Shown: piece by piece, positions 19,466 through 28,773 of the stretch
Numbering within the stretch: position 1 is the first letter of the stretch
Layout: each line of letters starts with the position of its first letter
Source: Inconstantimicrobium porci
Lineage (GTDB): Bacteria; Bacillota; Clostridia; Clostridiales; Clostridiaceae
DNA length: 64,000 nucleotides
Direction of reading: 5' to 3'
Assembly: GCF_009696465.1 (NCBI RefSeq)
Contig: NZ_VULX01000007.1
Location: forward strand, 49,088-113,087
Made by a program: the position numbers and the translations under genes
Notes under the pieces: generated by a model
What the model saw: the letters and a program-made list of their open reading frames with translations, nothing else
Databases searched by the model: none
What the model was told of the DNA's origin: nothing

Positions 19466-19810
19466 ATGTCAGACTGTATCTTTTGTAAAATAGTAAATAA
19501 TGAGATTCCGTCTAAAAAAGTTTATGAAGACGATAAGGTACTAGCGTTCTATGACATTAGTCCAGAAGCACCAGTGCATATAGTTGTTATCCCTAAGGAA
19601 CACATACAAAGTGCAAATGAATTAGATGATAATAATGTTTATATTGTTTCTCATATATTTATGGTTATAAAAAAAATAGCTAAGGAATTAGGAATTGCAG
19701 AAAAAGGCTACAGAGTAGTTAATAACTGCGGAGAGGATGGAGGACAATCAGTTCATCATCTTCATTTTCATGTACTTGGAGGAAGAAGTTTTAAGTGGCC
19801 TCCAGGCTAA
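19466..19810 (+). CDS. HIT-family nucleotide-binding protein (HinT-like)
   Basis: This 114-residue protein has the histidine-triad motif H98-L-H100-F-H102 near its C-terminus and a CIFC zinc motif at residues 4-7. HinT-type proteins hydrolyse purine nucleoside phosphoramidates; the physiological role is often unclear. The ribosome site GAGGAGGTG is strong. It lies between mtaB and rpsU, a frequent clostridial arrangement. Confidence 0.93.
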   Translation: MSDCIFCKIVNNEIPSKKVYEDDKVLAFYDISPEAPVHIVVIPKEHIQSANELDDNNVYIVSHIFMVIKKIAKELGIAEKGYRVVNNCGEDGGQSVHHLHFHVLGGRSFKWPPG

Positions 19811-19897
19811 AAAATAATTATAATATAGCAAGAACGAAATTAAATATGCAATTTGATATTCTAACCAAAATTGTAATTAATGAATTTCATCAGGTTC

Positions 19898-19927
19898 TTG
19901 ACAGCTTGAAAATTACTAGTGTATAAT
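19898..19927 (+). promoter_or_regulatory. Sigma-A promoter of rpsU-yqeY
   Basis: TTGACA (19898-19903) and TATAAT (19922-19927), both perfect, are 18 bases apart. The leader of about 75 bases can fold (CCCAC...GATT with AATCGTGG, and the palindrome CACAGCTGTG at 19948-19957). Confidence 0.85.
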
Positions 19928-20005
19928 AATTGATGTGTTATTAAGCCCACAGCTGTGATTTATATCAATCGTGGAATTATCGCTAGCGGAGGGAGGGAAG
20001 AGAAG

Positions 20006-20182
20006 ATGTCAGAAATAAAAGTTGGAGAAAACGAATCACTTGATAGTGCATTAAGAAGATTTAAAAGAAAGTGCGCAAGAGCAGGGGTTCTTTCAGAAGT
20101 TAGAAAGAGAGAACACTACGAAAAGCCAAGTGTGAAGAAAAAGAAGAAATCAGAAGCAGCTAGAAAAAGAAAATTCAAATAG
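20006..20182 (+). CDS. rpsU: Ribosomal protein S21
   Basis: The 58-residue, strongly basic protein starts [23 protein letters not shown], the S21 signature, and ends in a Lys/Arg tail. S21 takes part in translation initiation on the 30S subunit. I chose ATG 20006 behind GGAGGGAGGG; the frame runs further upstream but without matching family sequence. yqeY follows after 27 bases in the same transcript. Confidence 0.97.
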   Translation: MSEIKVGENESLDSALRRFKRKCARAGVLSEVRKREHYEKPSVKKKKKSEAARKRKFK

Positions 20183-20209
20183 TCTAAATATTTGAAAGAA
20201 GGTAAAGTA

Positions 20210-20659
20210 ATGCCAACAATAAAAGAAAGATTGCAAAAGGATTGGATTGCTGCAATGAAGGCTAAAGACAAAGTCAAAGCCAATTCATTAAGTACATTCA
20301 AATCTGCAGTATTATTGGTGGAAAAGACTAATAATGTTAAGCTTGATGATGAGCAAGTAATAGAGATTTTATCAAAGGAAGTTAAACAGAGAAGAGAATC
20401 TGTTATTGAATTCCAGAAAGGTAATAGACAAGACTTAGTTGATGCAACAAACGCAGAAATTGAATTATTGTTAGAATACCTTCCTCAACAATTAAGCGAA
20501 GAAGAAATCAAAAATATTGTTAAATCAGCAGCCGATTCCATTGGTGCTAATGGCATGAAAGATATGGGAAAAGTTATGGCAGCAGTAAAGCCGCAAATAG
20601 TAGGCAGAGCTGATGGCAAACTTGTTAGTCAAATTGTTAAAGAATATTTAAATAAATAG
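20210..20659 (+). CDS. yqeY: GatB/YqeY domain protein
   Basis: The 149-residue YqeY protein resembles the C-terminal tRNA-binding tail of amidotransferase subunit GatB; its exact function is not established. TIKERLQKDWIAAMKAKDK at the start and the VIEFQKGNRQDLVDATNAEI and EYLPQQLSEEEI blocks are typical. The ATG at 20210 follows GAAGGT. It is paired with rpsU, as in most Firmicutes, and two terminators follow. Confidence 0.95.
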   Translation: MPTIKERLQKDWIAAMKAKDKVKANSLSTFKSAVLLVEKTNNVKLDDEQVIEILSKEVKQRRESVIEFQKGNRQDLVDATNAEIELLLEYLPQQLSEEEIKNIVKSAADSIGANGMKDMGKVMAAVKPQIVGRADGKLVSQIVKEYLNK

Positions 20660-20687
20660 GAGATCCCCTACGGGGCTCCTTTTTTTA
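20658..20687 (+). terminator. First terminator after yqeY
   Basis: AGGAG...CCCC (20658-20668) pairs with GGGG...CTCCT (20672-20680), then seven T. The stem begins inside the yqeY stop codon. Confidence 0.85.
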
Positions 20688-20693
20688 TTTTTA

Positions 20694-20729
20694 GGACACT
20701 ATCTATTGATTTGGATAGTGTCCCTTTTT
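20694..20729 (+). terminator. Second, tandem terminator after yqeY
   Basis: GGACACTATC (20694-20703) pairs perfectly with GATAGTGTCC (20714-20723) and is followed by a T run, only six bases after the first terminator. Confidence 0.8.
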
Positions 20730-20744
20730 ATTTTGTAGATTCTA

Positions 20745-20855
20745 TTTAATGGAGAATTCCCCTCTAAGCTTCCTATGATGTTATTACAATTAGAACTGCG
20801 CTTTAGAGAAGTTCTTTACTCAACTGTTCGTTGTTCTCTGGTCATTTTTCGTTTA
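20745..20855. repeat. Modular hairpin element 10, left-truncated remnant
   Basis: A reverse-order GGAGAATTCCCCTCT module, an AGAACT/AGTTCT hairpin (about 20790-20815) and a right arm of TTCGTTGTTCTC words are recognisable; the left arm is absent, probably lost at the terminator side. Confidence 0.6.
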
Positions 20856-20954
20856 CACGGCTTCAGCATAAACTTAAAAGATAAATTATATTCTATGATT
20901 TAAATTTGTATCATAAATTAAAGTGAAAGCATTTTTGTATTAGGAGTAAGTTTT

Positions 20955-21254
20955 ATGAGTTCACCATTTTTAAAATTGAGAAGCGGCATAGAGGGTAAGC
21001 TTGACGTGCCGACAGATCTTGCAAAGGATCTCCCAAGGATACAGATAATGGGCAATGAGGAAATAAGCATAGAGAATCATGAAGGTATAGTTGGTTTTGA
21101 AAAGGATAAGGTGGAAGTCAAGATTAAAAAAGGTAAAGTAATAATCAATGGCGTAAATCTTGAGATTTTATTTATGGGAGGCGAAACGCTGACAATTGGA
21201 GGAAAGTTTAGATCAGTAGTGTATGAGGAGGGAAATAAGAAAAATGAAGACTGA
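20955..21254 (+). CDS. yqfC: Sporulation protein YqfC
   Basis: This 99-residue protein matches the YqfC family, a mother-cell (sigma-E) sporulation protein in Bacillus of unclear biochemical role. The middle (PRIQIMGNEEISIENHEGI) and end (EILFMGGETLTIGGKF) are characteristic. It overlaps yqfD by 11 bases, so the pair is co-translated. The ATG follows AGGAG. Confidence 0.9.
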   Translation: MSSPFLKLRSGIEGKLDVPTDLAKDLPRIQIMGNEEISIENHEGIVGFEKDKVEVKIKKGKVIINGVNLEILFMGGETLTIGGKFRSVVYEEGNKKNED

Positions 21255-22386
21255 TTTAATGAATTATGGCAGACTTGATGTAAGGGTAATGCTCTTTAAT
21301 CCTGAACGAATAGTTAATATTCTCTGGAACAAAGGTATAGTAGTAGAAAACGTAAAAAGAAGAGATATAATAACTATTACTATGACGGTAAAATACAACG
21401 ATTATGATGAGGTATGTAAAGTAGTCAAAGAATTAAAGGGACAGGTAGAAGTGATTAATAGAAGTCCTTTTGTGGTATGGGCTATGAAAATTAAAAATAG
21501 GTTTTCATATGTTATTGGAGCAGTTGTGTTTATATGCATAATATATTTTTTGTCAGGGTTCGTATGGGGGGTGAAGGTTGAAGATAATAAATTTCTTTCT
21601 CCTTACGAGATAAGAAAATGTATTTATAGTTTAGGAATTAAGCCTGGGATAAGGAAAAACAAAGTTAATGTTACAACACTTGAAAAAGATATAGAAAGAG
21701 CCAATGATAATGTAATGTGGGTAAAAGCGAGAATTGAGGGATCCGTACTTAAAGTCACAGTTAAAGAAAAGGTTAATCCCCCTAAGCTTACTGGTAATGA
21801 AAATACTGACGGTACTATACATCCTATTGTGGCAAAAATGGACGGTGAGATTGTTAAGATATACTGCAGTGCAGGTAGTGCCGCAGTACAGAGGGGAGAT
21901 TTTGTTAAAAAAGGTGATGTGCTTATAGAAGGTGTACAGGGTAAGGATGAATATCAGGTGGAGGTACAGCCAGAAGGTACAGCAATAGCAAAAACATTTG
22001 AAGAGAAGAGTGCTGAGATCCAGGTAAGCGGAAATGAACTTAAAAGAACAGGTGAAGTTTATAAAGATATTTATGTAGAAATCATGGGCAGAAAAATTTA
22101 TATTAAAAAATGTGATAAAACATTTAAAGATTATGATAAAATAGAAAATAAAAGAAAACTTATCACAGAAGTCGATTATTATCCTAAAAAAGAAGTTGAG
22201 ATAAGTGAGTCTAAAGATAATTTAATAAATAAAAAAGTAGATGAACTTGAAAAAAGTGTACAGGAAAATATTGAGAGGAGCGATAAAATAGTCGATAAAA
22301 TAATTAATCAAAAAGATATAGGAAGTGGAAAAATAAGACTAAATGTAGTTTTTGTTATAGAGAGGAATATTGCTGTTAAAGAATAG
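21244..22386 (+). CDS. yqfD: Sporulation protein YqfD
   Basis: YqfD-family sporulation protein, 380 residues. A short cytoplasmic N-terminal domain precedes one membrane segment (about residues 85-110: FSYVIGAVVFICIIYFLSGFVWG region), followed by a large domain on the other side of the membrane. I start at ATG 21244 behind GAGGAGGG, inside the end of yqfC; the frame could begin at 21223 but homologues begin near here. Located in the conserved yqfC-yqfD-pgpH-ybeY series. Confidence 0.92.
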   Translation: MKTDLMNYGRLDVRVMLFNPERIVNILWNKGIVVENVKRRDIITITMTVKYNDYDEVCKVVKELKGQVEVINRSPFVVWAMKIKNRFSYVIGAVVFICIIYFLSGFVWGVKVEDNKFLSPYEIRKCIYSLGIKPGIRKNKVNVTTLEKDIERANDNVMWVKARIEGSVLKVTVKEKVNPPKLTGNENTDGTIHPIVAKMDGEIVKIYCSAGSAAVQRGDFVKKGDVLIEGVQGKDEYQVEVQPEGTAIAKTFEEKSAEIQVSGNELKRTGEVYKDIYVEIMGRKIYIKKCDKTFKDYDKIENKRKLITEVDYYPKKEVEISESKDNLINKKVDELEKSVQENIERSDKIVDKIINQKDIGSGKIRLNVVFVIERNIAVKE

Positions 22387-22411
22387 ACAATTTAACAAAG
22401 AAGGTGAAATA

Positions 22412-24487
22412 ATGAACAAAAGGATTAGTGTACTAAAAGAAAAATCGAAGATAATAATTTTGTTTCTTCTTACTTTTGTTACTACTTACGTTATATTGAT
22501 GACATGTGTTGTAACTAAAAAATATGATCTTAAGGTAGGAGATATAGCAAAATCAGATATAAAGGCATCAAGGGAAATTGTTGATGAAAAGGCTACCCAG
22601 GCAGCTAAAAAAGATGCTGAAAATAAAGTTGATAAACAGTATACATTAAAATCTGATATGCAGAAAACAGCAGAAGATAATATAAAATCATTTTTTAATA
22701 AAGTTATCAGTATAAAGGAGTCAAGTCTTTTAGATGATCAGAAAATGACTGAGATAGCTAAGATTGATATCATAAAACTAGATAAGGAAGGCTATGCATC
22801 TCTTCTTGCAAGTGATAAATCATCTCTCTTATCAATGCAGTCTGTACTTATTGAGGCTATGGGGAAGGCATATGCAACTCCTATAGAAGAAAATAAACAG
22901 AGCGATATAGAATCGGCTAAGCTTATAGTTGATGGTAAAATATCATCGCTTGATTATAGCAGGGCACTTAAGGAAACGTTAAAGAGCATAGCGTATTCAC
23001 AGATTAAGCCTAATTTCTTTTATGATAAAGAAAAGACAGAAGAAAAGGCAAAGGAAGCATCTAAGAATACAGCAACAGTACTTATAAAGAAGAACCAGAC
23101 TATTGTTAAAGATGGTGAACCTATAACTCAAGAACAAATCGAACTATTAAAATCAATGGGACTTCTTAATGATTCAAAATTTGATTTCCTTATGTATATA
23201 GCACTTGCAGCATTTGTGCTTATTATACTTGGGCTTCAGTATATGTATATATATAGGAATGATAAGAAGACATATGAAGATGTAAAAATGTTGATGCTTA
23301 TAAGTGTTATCAATATTTTATCGCTTGTTCTTGCCAGAGTAATGGCAATAATATCGCCATTTTTAATACCATTTGCATTTGCGCCTATGCTTATGAAAAT
23401 GCTTGTAAATCATAAAGCATCAATGATTATTGGAATTTATAATCTAATGTTTATAGCTATAGCAGTAAACTTTGATTCTGAAGTAATAGTTATTGGAATG
23501 CTAAGCATTATTTTGGGTTCTACACTTTTAAATAAGATTCAGCAGAGAAATGACATACTTTATGCAAGTGTATATATGGCATTTATTAACGCAGCAGTAA
23601 GTCTTTCATATGGAATAATAATATCTAATAATAATATGGAAACTCTTATTAAATGTGGAACTGCAGCGACAGGATGTATAATAGCAGGAGTACTTGCCAT
23701 AGGACTGCTTCCATTCTTTGAAAATACATTTGATATAGTTACTAATGTAAAGCTCTTAGAACTATCAAATCCCAATAATCCTCTGCTTAAGAAAATTCTT
23801 ATGGAGGCACCTGGCACATATCATCACAGTGTACTTGTGGCAAACCTTGCAGAAATGGCAGCCGAAGAAGTTGGAGCTAATGCCACACTTGCTAGAATAG
23901 GAGCCTACTATCATGATGTAGGAAAAACGGTAAGACCTGTATTCTTCAAGGAGAATCAGGTAGGGCATGAAAATCCTCATGATAATATAGCACCTAGTTT
24001 ATCAGCGCTTATAATCACATCACATGTAAAAGATGGTGTTGAGCTTGCTGAAAAGAATAAAATGCCTCAGAGCATTGTGGATATAATTGCACAGCATCAT
24101 GGAACAACGCTTGTAAAATACTTTTATGTGACTGCAAAAAATAGTGCAGAAGATCCAGACAGCATAAAGGAAGAGGATTATAGATATATGGGGCCTATTC
24201 CTTCAAGCAAAGAAGCAGGAATAATCATGATGGCTGATTCAGTTGAAGCAGCAGTAAGGTCTATACAGGAGCCTACTGAAGAAAAAATCAAGAATATGGT
24301 AGAAAATATTGTAAAGGATAAGCTTCAGAGCGGTCAGCTTGATAATTGCGATCTTACTATTAGAGATATTTCAAGGATTAAGAAATGCTTCTTAAAAGCT
24401 TTGAATGGTATATACCATCAAAGAATAGAGTACCCTAAAGAAAAGATACACAAGGAGACAATAGAAAATGATTTATGCAGACAATAG
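22412..24487 (+). CDS. pgpH: Cyclic-di-AMP phosphodiesterase PgpH (7TM-HD)
   Basis: PgpH/YqfF hydrolyses c-di-AMP. The 691-residue protein has one N-terminal membrane segment (about residues 12-32), a large extracellular domain to about residue 265, seven membrane segments (about 270-450) and a cytoplasmic HD domain with [14 protein letters not shown] and YYHDVGK (His-Asp near 501-502) plus AQHHGT. ATG 22412 follows GAAGGTG. It overlaps ybeY by 20 bases. Confidence 0.94.
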   Translation: MNKRISVLKEKSKIIILFLLTFVTTYVILMTCVVTKKYDLKVGDIAKSDIKASREIVDEKATQAAKKDAENKVDKQYTLKSDMQKTAEDNIKSFFNKVISIKESSLLDDQKMTEIAKIDIIKLDKEGYASLLASDKSSLLSMQSVLIEAMGKAYATPIEENKQSDIESAKLIVDGKISSLDYSRALKETLKSIAYSQIKPNFFYDKEKTEEKAKEASKNTATVLIKKNQTIVKDGEPITQEQIELLKSMGLLNDSKFDFLMYIALAAFVLIILGLQYMYIYRNDKKTYEDVKMLMLISVINILSLVLARVMAIISPFLIPFAFAPMLMKMLVNHKASMIIGIYNLMFIAIAVNFDSEVIVIGMLSIILGSTLLNKIQQRNDILYASVYMAFINAAVSLSYGIIISNNNMETLIKCGTAATGCIIAGVLAIGLLPFFENTFDIVTNVKLLELSNPNNPLLKKILMEAPGTYHHSVLVANLAEMAAEEVGANATLARIGAYYHDVGKTVRPVFFKENQVGHENPHDNIAPSLSALIITSHVKDGVELAEKNKMPQSIVDIIAQHHGTTLVKYFYVTAKNSAEDPDSIKEEDYRYMGPIPSSKEAGIIMMADSVEAAVRSIQEPTEEKIKNMVENIVKDKLQSGQLDNCDLTIRDISRIKKCFLKALNGIYHQRIEYPKEKIHKETIENDLCRQ

Positions 24488-24974
24488 ACAAGATAAAATA
24501 GAAGTAACAGATGAATTAAAAGACATATTGTTCAGAACAATAGAATTTGCACTAAAAGAAGAAGAAGTACATGAAAATTGTGAAATAAGCTTATTATTTG
24601 TTGATAATGAAGAAATACGAGAAATTAATAAAGAAAACAGAGGAATAGATAGAGCGACTGATGTGCTTTCATTTCCTATGCTAGATTATGAAGATAAAAA
24701 GGTATACAAGGAAATGTATAAGGACTTTAAGTTTGATGCAACATATCTAGATGGAGAAAATCTTGTACTTGGTGATATAGTACTTTCGCTTGAAAAAGCA
24801 ATGGAACAGAGCAAAGAATTTAACCATTCATTCTTTAGAGAAGCAGCATACCTTGTTGTTCACTCAGTACTTCACCTTCTAGGATATGACCACATAGAAG
24901 AGGAAGACAAGAAAAGAATGAGACCAAGAGAAGAAGAAATCCTAAAAGCAATGGAACTCACTAGAGAAGACTAA
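24468..24974 (+). CDS. ybeY: Endoribonuclease YbeY (rRNA maturation)
   Basis: YbeY takes part in 16S rRNA 3'-end maturation and ribosome quality control. The 168-residue protein has the zinc motif [11 protein letters not shown] near residue 130 and the RATDVLSFP block. The start lies inside the end of pgpH (20-base overlap), with AAGGAG upstream, so the two are coupled. Confidence 0.96.
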   Translation: MIYADNRQDKIEVTDELKDILFRTIEFALKEEEVHENCEISLLFVDNEEIREINKENRGIDRATDVLSFPMLDYEDKKVYKEMYKDFKFDATYLDGENLVLGDIVLSLEKAMEQSKEFNHSFFREAAYLVVHSVLHLLGYDHIEEEDKKRMRPREEEILKAMELTRED

Positions 24975-25020
24975 TATCTGACCTGAAGTTACAATACACG
25001 TAAATATGTTTTTCGGAAGG

Positions 25021-25142
25021 TTAATGTAGATTGTATATTGTATAATGCATAATGAAGGACAAAACTCATCTCTTATTTTGAAACTCCTATAGGAGTTTCA
25101 TCCTAAATTATAAATTATACAATATAAACTATACATTATTAA
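25021..25142. repeat. Modular hairpin element 11, minimal 122-bp form
   Basis: Arms of TGTATAATG-like words (25021-25057) and their inverse (25101-25142) enclose little more than a GAAACTCC/GGAGTTTC hairpin (about 25079-25100). The right arm runs into the AAGGGGTG ribosome site of the next gene. Confidence 0.78.
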
Positions 25143-25153
25143 GGGGTGATTTT

Positions 25154-25855
25154 ATGAAGGTAAGAAAACTAGTAGACAGCTTTAATTATGCTATAAATGG
25201 AATACTTGATACATTGAGGACACAGAGGAATATGAAGATTCATTTTGCCGCCACAGTTTTTGTGCTTATTGCCTGTCTGTTCTTTGATATATCAAAGATT
25301 GAATTCCTTGTATTGGCAATTACTATTTCTATGGTTATTGCGGCAGAAATAATAAATACTGCTATAGAAAGTGTTGTTGACTTGACAGCAAACTATTATC
25401 ATCCGCTTGCAAAAACAGCAAAGAATGCAGCAGCTGGTGCTGTACTTGTAACAGCAGTTAATGCCATAGTTGTTGGATACATAATATTCTGGGATAAATT
25501 TACTAGCGCTACATTTATAGTGCTCGGAAAAATAAGAAGATCGGAACCTTACACAATATTTATAGCTATAGTTCTTGTAATAATTATCACTATTATAGTA
25601 AAAGCCTATTTTGGAGAAGGTACTCCGCTGAAGGGTGGAATGCCTTCAGGACATAGTGCATTGTCTTTTTCACTTGCTACAGCCATAGCACTTATTACTG
25701 AAGAACCTATATGTATAATCCTTAGTTACCTGATGGCAATAATAACGGCCCAGAGTAGAGTTGATTCTGAAGTCCATTCTATATGGGAAGTAATTATAGG
25801 AGCTATTTTTGGCACACTTCTTACCCTGCTTATATTCAAATTGTTCGAGCCATAA
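25154..25855 (+). CDS. Undecaprenol/diacylglycerol kinase fused to a PAP2 phosphatase
   Basis: The first half (residues about 1-115) is a DgkA-type lipid kinase with AEIINTAIESVVD; Gram-positive members phosphorylate undecaprenol. The second half (about 130-233) is a type 2 phosphatidic-acid phosphatase with GGMPSGHSALSF and SRVDSEVHSIWE; the last motif has Glu where Asp is usual. About six membrane segments in all. Kinase and phosphatase on the same lipid in one chain suggests control of undecaprenyl phosphate, but substrates are inferred. ATG after AAGGGGTG; cdd follows. Confidence 0.88.
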   Translation: MKVRKLVDSFNYAINGILDTLRTQRNMKIHFAATVFVLIACLFFDISKIEFLVLAITISMVIAAEIINTAIESVVDLTANYYHPLAKTAKNAAAGAVLVTAVNAIVVGYIIFWDKFTSATFIVLGKIRRSEPYTIFIAIVLVIIITIIVKAYFGEGTPLKGGMPSGHSALSFSLATAIALITEEPICIILSYLMAIITAQSRVDSEVHSIWEVIIGAIFGTLLTLLIFKLFEP

Positions 25856-25924
25856 TTAAAAATAGTTGTAATTATAAATTTTAATGTTATAATTTATTTA
25901 CGTTTATAATGGAGGTATGGTAAC

Positions 25925-26338
25925 ATGAAAGAAGAACTTATAAAAGCAGCTATAGAGGCAAGAGAAAGTGCATACGCACCATATTCTAATTTTAAAGTTG
26001 GTGCAGCAATTCTTATGGAAGATGGGTCTATATATACTGGATGTAATATAGAAAATGCTTCATTTGGTGCTACAAACTGTGCTGAAAGAACAGCTATATT
26101 TAAGGCAGTTTCAGAAGGAAAACATGTAATTAAAGAATTGGCGGTAATCGGAGATACTAATAGCTATACTTATCCATGTGGAATATGTAGGCAGGTAATT
26201 ACTGAGTTTGCTGATAGTGCAGACATGAAAATATATATAATAAAAAATGAAAATGATTATCTTGAAAAGACACTTGGAGAAATAATGCCTGGATTCTTTA
26301 CCAAGAAGGATTTAGATGAAAATAAGGAGAATAAATAA
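25925..26338 (+). CDS. cdd: Cytidine deaminase
   Basis: Converts cytidine and deoxycytidine to the uridines in pyrimidine salvage. The 137-residue protein has the catalytic CAERTA motif and the zinc motif PCGICRQ, normal for the homotetrameric class. GGAGG precedes the ATG. Its stop overlaps the era start (TAATG), so they are coupled, as in Bacillus. Confidence 0.97.
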   Translation: MKEELIKAAIEARESAYAPYSNFKVGAAILMEDGSIYTGCNIENASFGATNCAERTAIFKAVSEGKHVIKELAVIGDTNSYTYPCGICRQVITEFADSADMKIYIIKNENDYLEKTLGEIMPGFFTKKDLDENKENK

Positions 26339-27228
26339 TGTTTAAGTCAGGGTTTGTATCAATTGTAGGAAGACCTAATGTAGGAAAATCCACTTTATTG
26401 AACTTAATGATGGGACAGAAACTTGCAATAGTTTCAAGTAAACCTCAGACAACAAGAAAGAATATGCAGACAATACTTACAACAAATGATTACCAGATGA
26501 TATTTGTTGATACACCAGGTATACATAAACCAAAGCATAAGCTTGGAGAATATATGGTTTCATCAGCTAAAGATAGCTTTAAGGATGTTGATCTTATACT
26601 ATTTTTAACTACCACAGAAGATGGCCTTGAAAGAGGAGATGCTCAGATAATTGAATCATTAAAGAGCGCAAAGGCACCAGTATTTTTAGTGCTTAACAAG
26701 ACGGACGAAAGCACTCCTGAAAAGGTGGCAGAAACTCTTCAGAAATATGCTGAGGAAATGGATTTTACGGAGATTATACCTATTTCAGCTCTAAAATCAA
26801 GAAATACAGATACATTGATAGATTTAATGGTTAAGTATATGCCTGAAGGTCCAAAGTATTATCCAGAAGAGATGATAACAGATGTTCAAGAAAGATTTAT
26901 AGTTTCTGAAATAGTAAGAGAAAAAGCATTAAGAAATCTTAATCAGGAAGTTCCACATGGAATAGCAGTTGAAGTTATTCAGATGAAACAAAATGATAAA
27001 GGAATGTATAATATAGAAGTAGATTTAATATGTGAAAAATCTTCACATAAAGGAATCATTATCGGAAAAAATGGTCAGACATTAAAGAGAATTGGTGAAA
27101 GAGCAAGAATTGATATAGAAAAGATGCTTGATGCCAAGGTGAACCTTAAAATATGGGTCAAGGTTAGAAAGGAATGGAGAGACAACACTCTATTCCTTAA
27201 TGAACTTGGATATAAGAAGCAGAAGTAA
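26338..27228 (+). CDS. era: GTPase Era
   Basis: Era is an essential GTPase that binds the 3' end of 16S rRNA during 30S assembly. The 296-residue protein has G1 [18 protein letters not shown] and NKTDES, then the C-terminal KH domain with [15 protein letters not shown]. Its start overlaps the cdd stop by one base. recO follows after 14 bases. Confidence 0.98.
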   Translation: MFKSGFVSIVGRPNVGKSTLLNLMMGQKLAIVSSKPQTTRKNMQTILTTNDYQMIFVDTPGIHKPKHKLGEYMVSSAKDSFKDVDLILFLTTTEDGLERGDAQIIESLKSAKAPVFLVLNKTDESTPEKVAETLQKYAEEMDFTEIIPISALKSRNTDTLIDLMVKYMPEGPKYYPEEMITDVQERFIVSEIVREKALRNLNQEVPHGIAVEVIQMKQNDKGMYNIEVDLICEKSSHKGIIIGKNGQTLKRIGERARIDIEKMLDAKVNLKIWVKVRKEWRDNTLFLNELGYKKQK

Positions 27229-27242
27229 CAGGGGGTGATACT

Positions 27243-27983
27243 CTGGCACTGTTAAAGACAAACGGAGTTATAATTAAAACGAGGGATTATAAAGAAAATG
27301 ATAAGCTCGTCTGGATTTTCAGTGAGTCTCAGGGTAAGATAACAGCAATAGCTAAAGGTGCTAAAAAGAGCAGGAGTAAGCTATTCACATGTACTCTTGC
27401 TTTATCATATGGGGAGTATGTCCTTTTTCAGGGAAAAAACCTCTATACGCTTCAGGAAGGCAAAATCAATAATTCCTTCCAGGGACTTATGGGTAACTTG
27501 GAGAAGCTTACATATTCATCTTATATATGTGAGCTTATTGATATATGTCTTGAAGAAGGTGAAAAAAATGAACAACTGTATAAAGACTTTATAACATGTT
27601 TATACTTATTAAATACAGATGCGTTGGATTACGAGATATTGATAAGATCCTTTGAATTAAGAGTTATGAAAGCTACAGGTTATGGACTAAATTTCGATAA
27701 TTGTGTTATGTGTAAGCAAAAGATTAGTACTTCTAATTATATGAATCTGACATATTATGGCGGAGTGTGTGACAAGTGTGAAAAAGTTCATGGCATAAAT
27801 ATTTCAAGAGCAGCTTATAGTGCATTGAAATTTCTCAATCATACATCCATGGATAAAGTATACAGATTGACACTTACTAAAGAGATAAAAAAAGAAGTTG
27901 AGAAAATTAATACAATGATAATATCTTCAAATTATTCTAAAAAGCCTAAAAGCTTAGAAATGTTAAAATATATTAAGGAGTGA
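27243..27983 (+). CDS. recO: DNA repair protein RecO, apparent CTG start
   Basis: RecO loads RecA in recombinational repair. The reading frame gives ALLKTNGVIIKTRDYKENDKL, the expected N-terminal OB domain, and a zinc motif CVMC...CDKC near residues 155-180; about 246 residues, normal length. Between the upstream in-frame stop (27213-27215) and the conserved sequence there is no ATG, GTG or TTG; the only plausible start is CTG 27243, six bases after AGGGGGTG. Any later ATG would remove the conserved N-terminus. Confidence 0.88.
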   Translation: MALLKTNGVIIKTRDYKENDKLVWIFSESQGKITAIAKGAKKSRSKLFTCTLALSYGEYVLFQGKNLYTLQEGKINNSFQGLMGNLEKLTYSSYICELIDICLEEGEKNEQLYKDFITCLYLLNTDALDYEILIRSFELRVMKATGYGLNFDNCVMCKQKISTSNYMNLTYYGGVCDKCEKVHGINISRAAYSALKFLNHTSMDKVYRLTLTKEIKKEVEKINTMIISSNYSKKPKSLEMLKYIKE

Positions 27984-27988
27984 GTTTA

Positions 27989-28594
27989 ATGAGCGAAATA
28001 ACACTAGAAAAAGTTGATATGGTAAAGGACAGAATGTATGTTACTTATGCTGAAGCTAAGGAAGCCCTTGAAAAGAATGATGGTGATGTTCTTGACGCTA
28101 TAGTATATTTAGAGCAGAAAATTAAGGCTGAAAGCGTAGATAACAATGAAAGCGCTGAAGAGGTAAGAGAAACATGCGAAACTGTTGATGATTTCAAGGT
28201 TTGGATTAAAGATTTAATCAATAAGGGTAACGTCAACAGAATAAAGATAAAGAAAGATGACAAGGTTCTTATAGATATTCCTGTTAATGCTGGAATTGCA
28301 GCTGGTGTTATAGCAGCAGTTATTCCACAGCTTCTTGTTATAGGAGTAATTACAGCAGTAGCAACTAAGCTTACAATAGAAATCACAAAAGATGATGGAA
28401 CAGTTGAAGTTGTCAACAAGGTTGTTAAAGATGTAGCCGAAGATGTTTCCAAGAAAACAAAGGATATCGTAAATAGTGTAAAGAAAAAAGCTGGAATAGT
28501 AAAATCTACAATGGAAAATGGAAAGAGTGCTCATAGAGAAGAAAACTCTGATCATATTTATTCATATACAGTTAAGTTTGATGAAGAAAAGTAG
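27989..28594 (+). CDS. DUF4342-type protein with N-terminal UBA-like helices
   Basis: The 201-residue protein begins with a UBA/NAC-like helical segment (VTYAEAKEALEKNDGDVLDAIVYLEQK, about residues 14-40). A DUF4342-like domain (about 65-135) follows with a hydrophobic stretch (IPVNAGIAAGVIAAVIPQ) that could be a membrane segment, then a Lys-rich tail. The function is unknown. ATG 27989 follows AAGGAGTG, five bases after the recO stop, so it belongs to the same operon. Confidence 0.8.
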   Translation: MSEITLEKVDMVKDRMYVTYAEAKEALEKNDGDVLDAIVYLEQKIKAESVDNNESAEEVRETCETVDDFKVWIKDLINKGNVNRIKIKKDDKVLIDIPVNAGIAAGVIAAVIPQLLVIGVITAVATKLTIEITKDDGTVEVVNKVVKDVAEDVSKKTKDIVNSVKKKAGIVKSTMENGKSAHREENSDHIYSYTVKFDEEK

Positions 28595-28702
28595 TATTCT
28601 ATAGATATTGGAATATATTTCTGGAAAAACTAGCTGGACACAAAAAAATTAATGGATTTGTTTGATTTTTCAGAAAATTCAGCATAGTAAAACTATAAGT
28701 GG

Positions 28703-28734
28703 TGATATATAATTAACTCATAGATTATATATCA
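28703..28734. promoter_or_regulatory. Perfect 11-bp inverted repeat before the HTH-CBS regulator
   Basis: TGATATATAAT (28703-28713) is repeated inverted at 28724-28734 with a 10-base spacer. It lies about 40 bases before the regulator's start, so it may be an operator for autoregulation; no T run follows, so it is not a terminator. Confidence 0.4.
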
Positions 28735-28773
28735 TCATTTATACTCTATATTCAGTGAAAAGAGGAGATAAAT

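Noticed and set aside
27358..27594. Separate gene within recO in another frame
   Set aside because: The RecO frame covers the same bases with conserved sequence throughout; the other frame has no family match.
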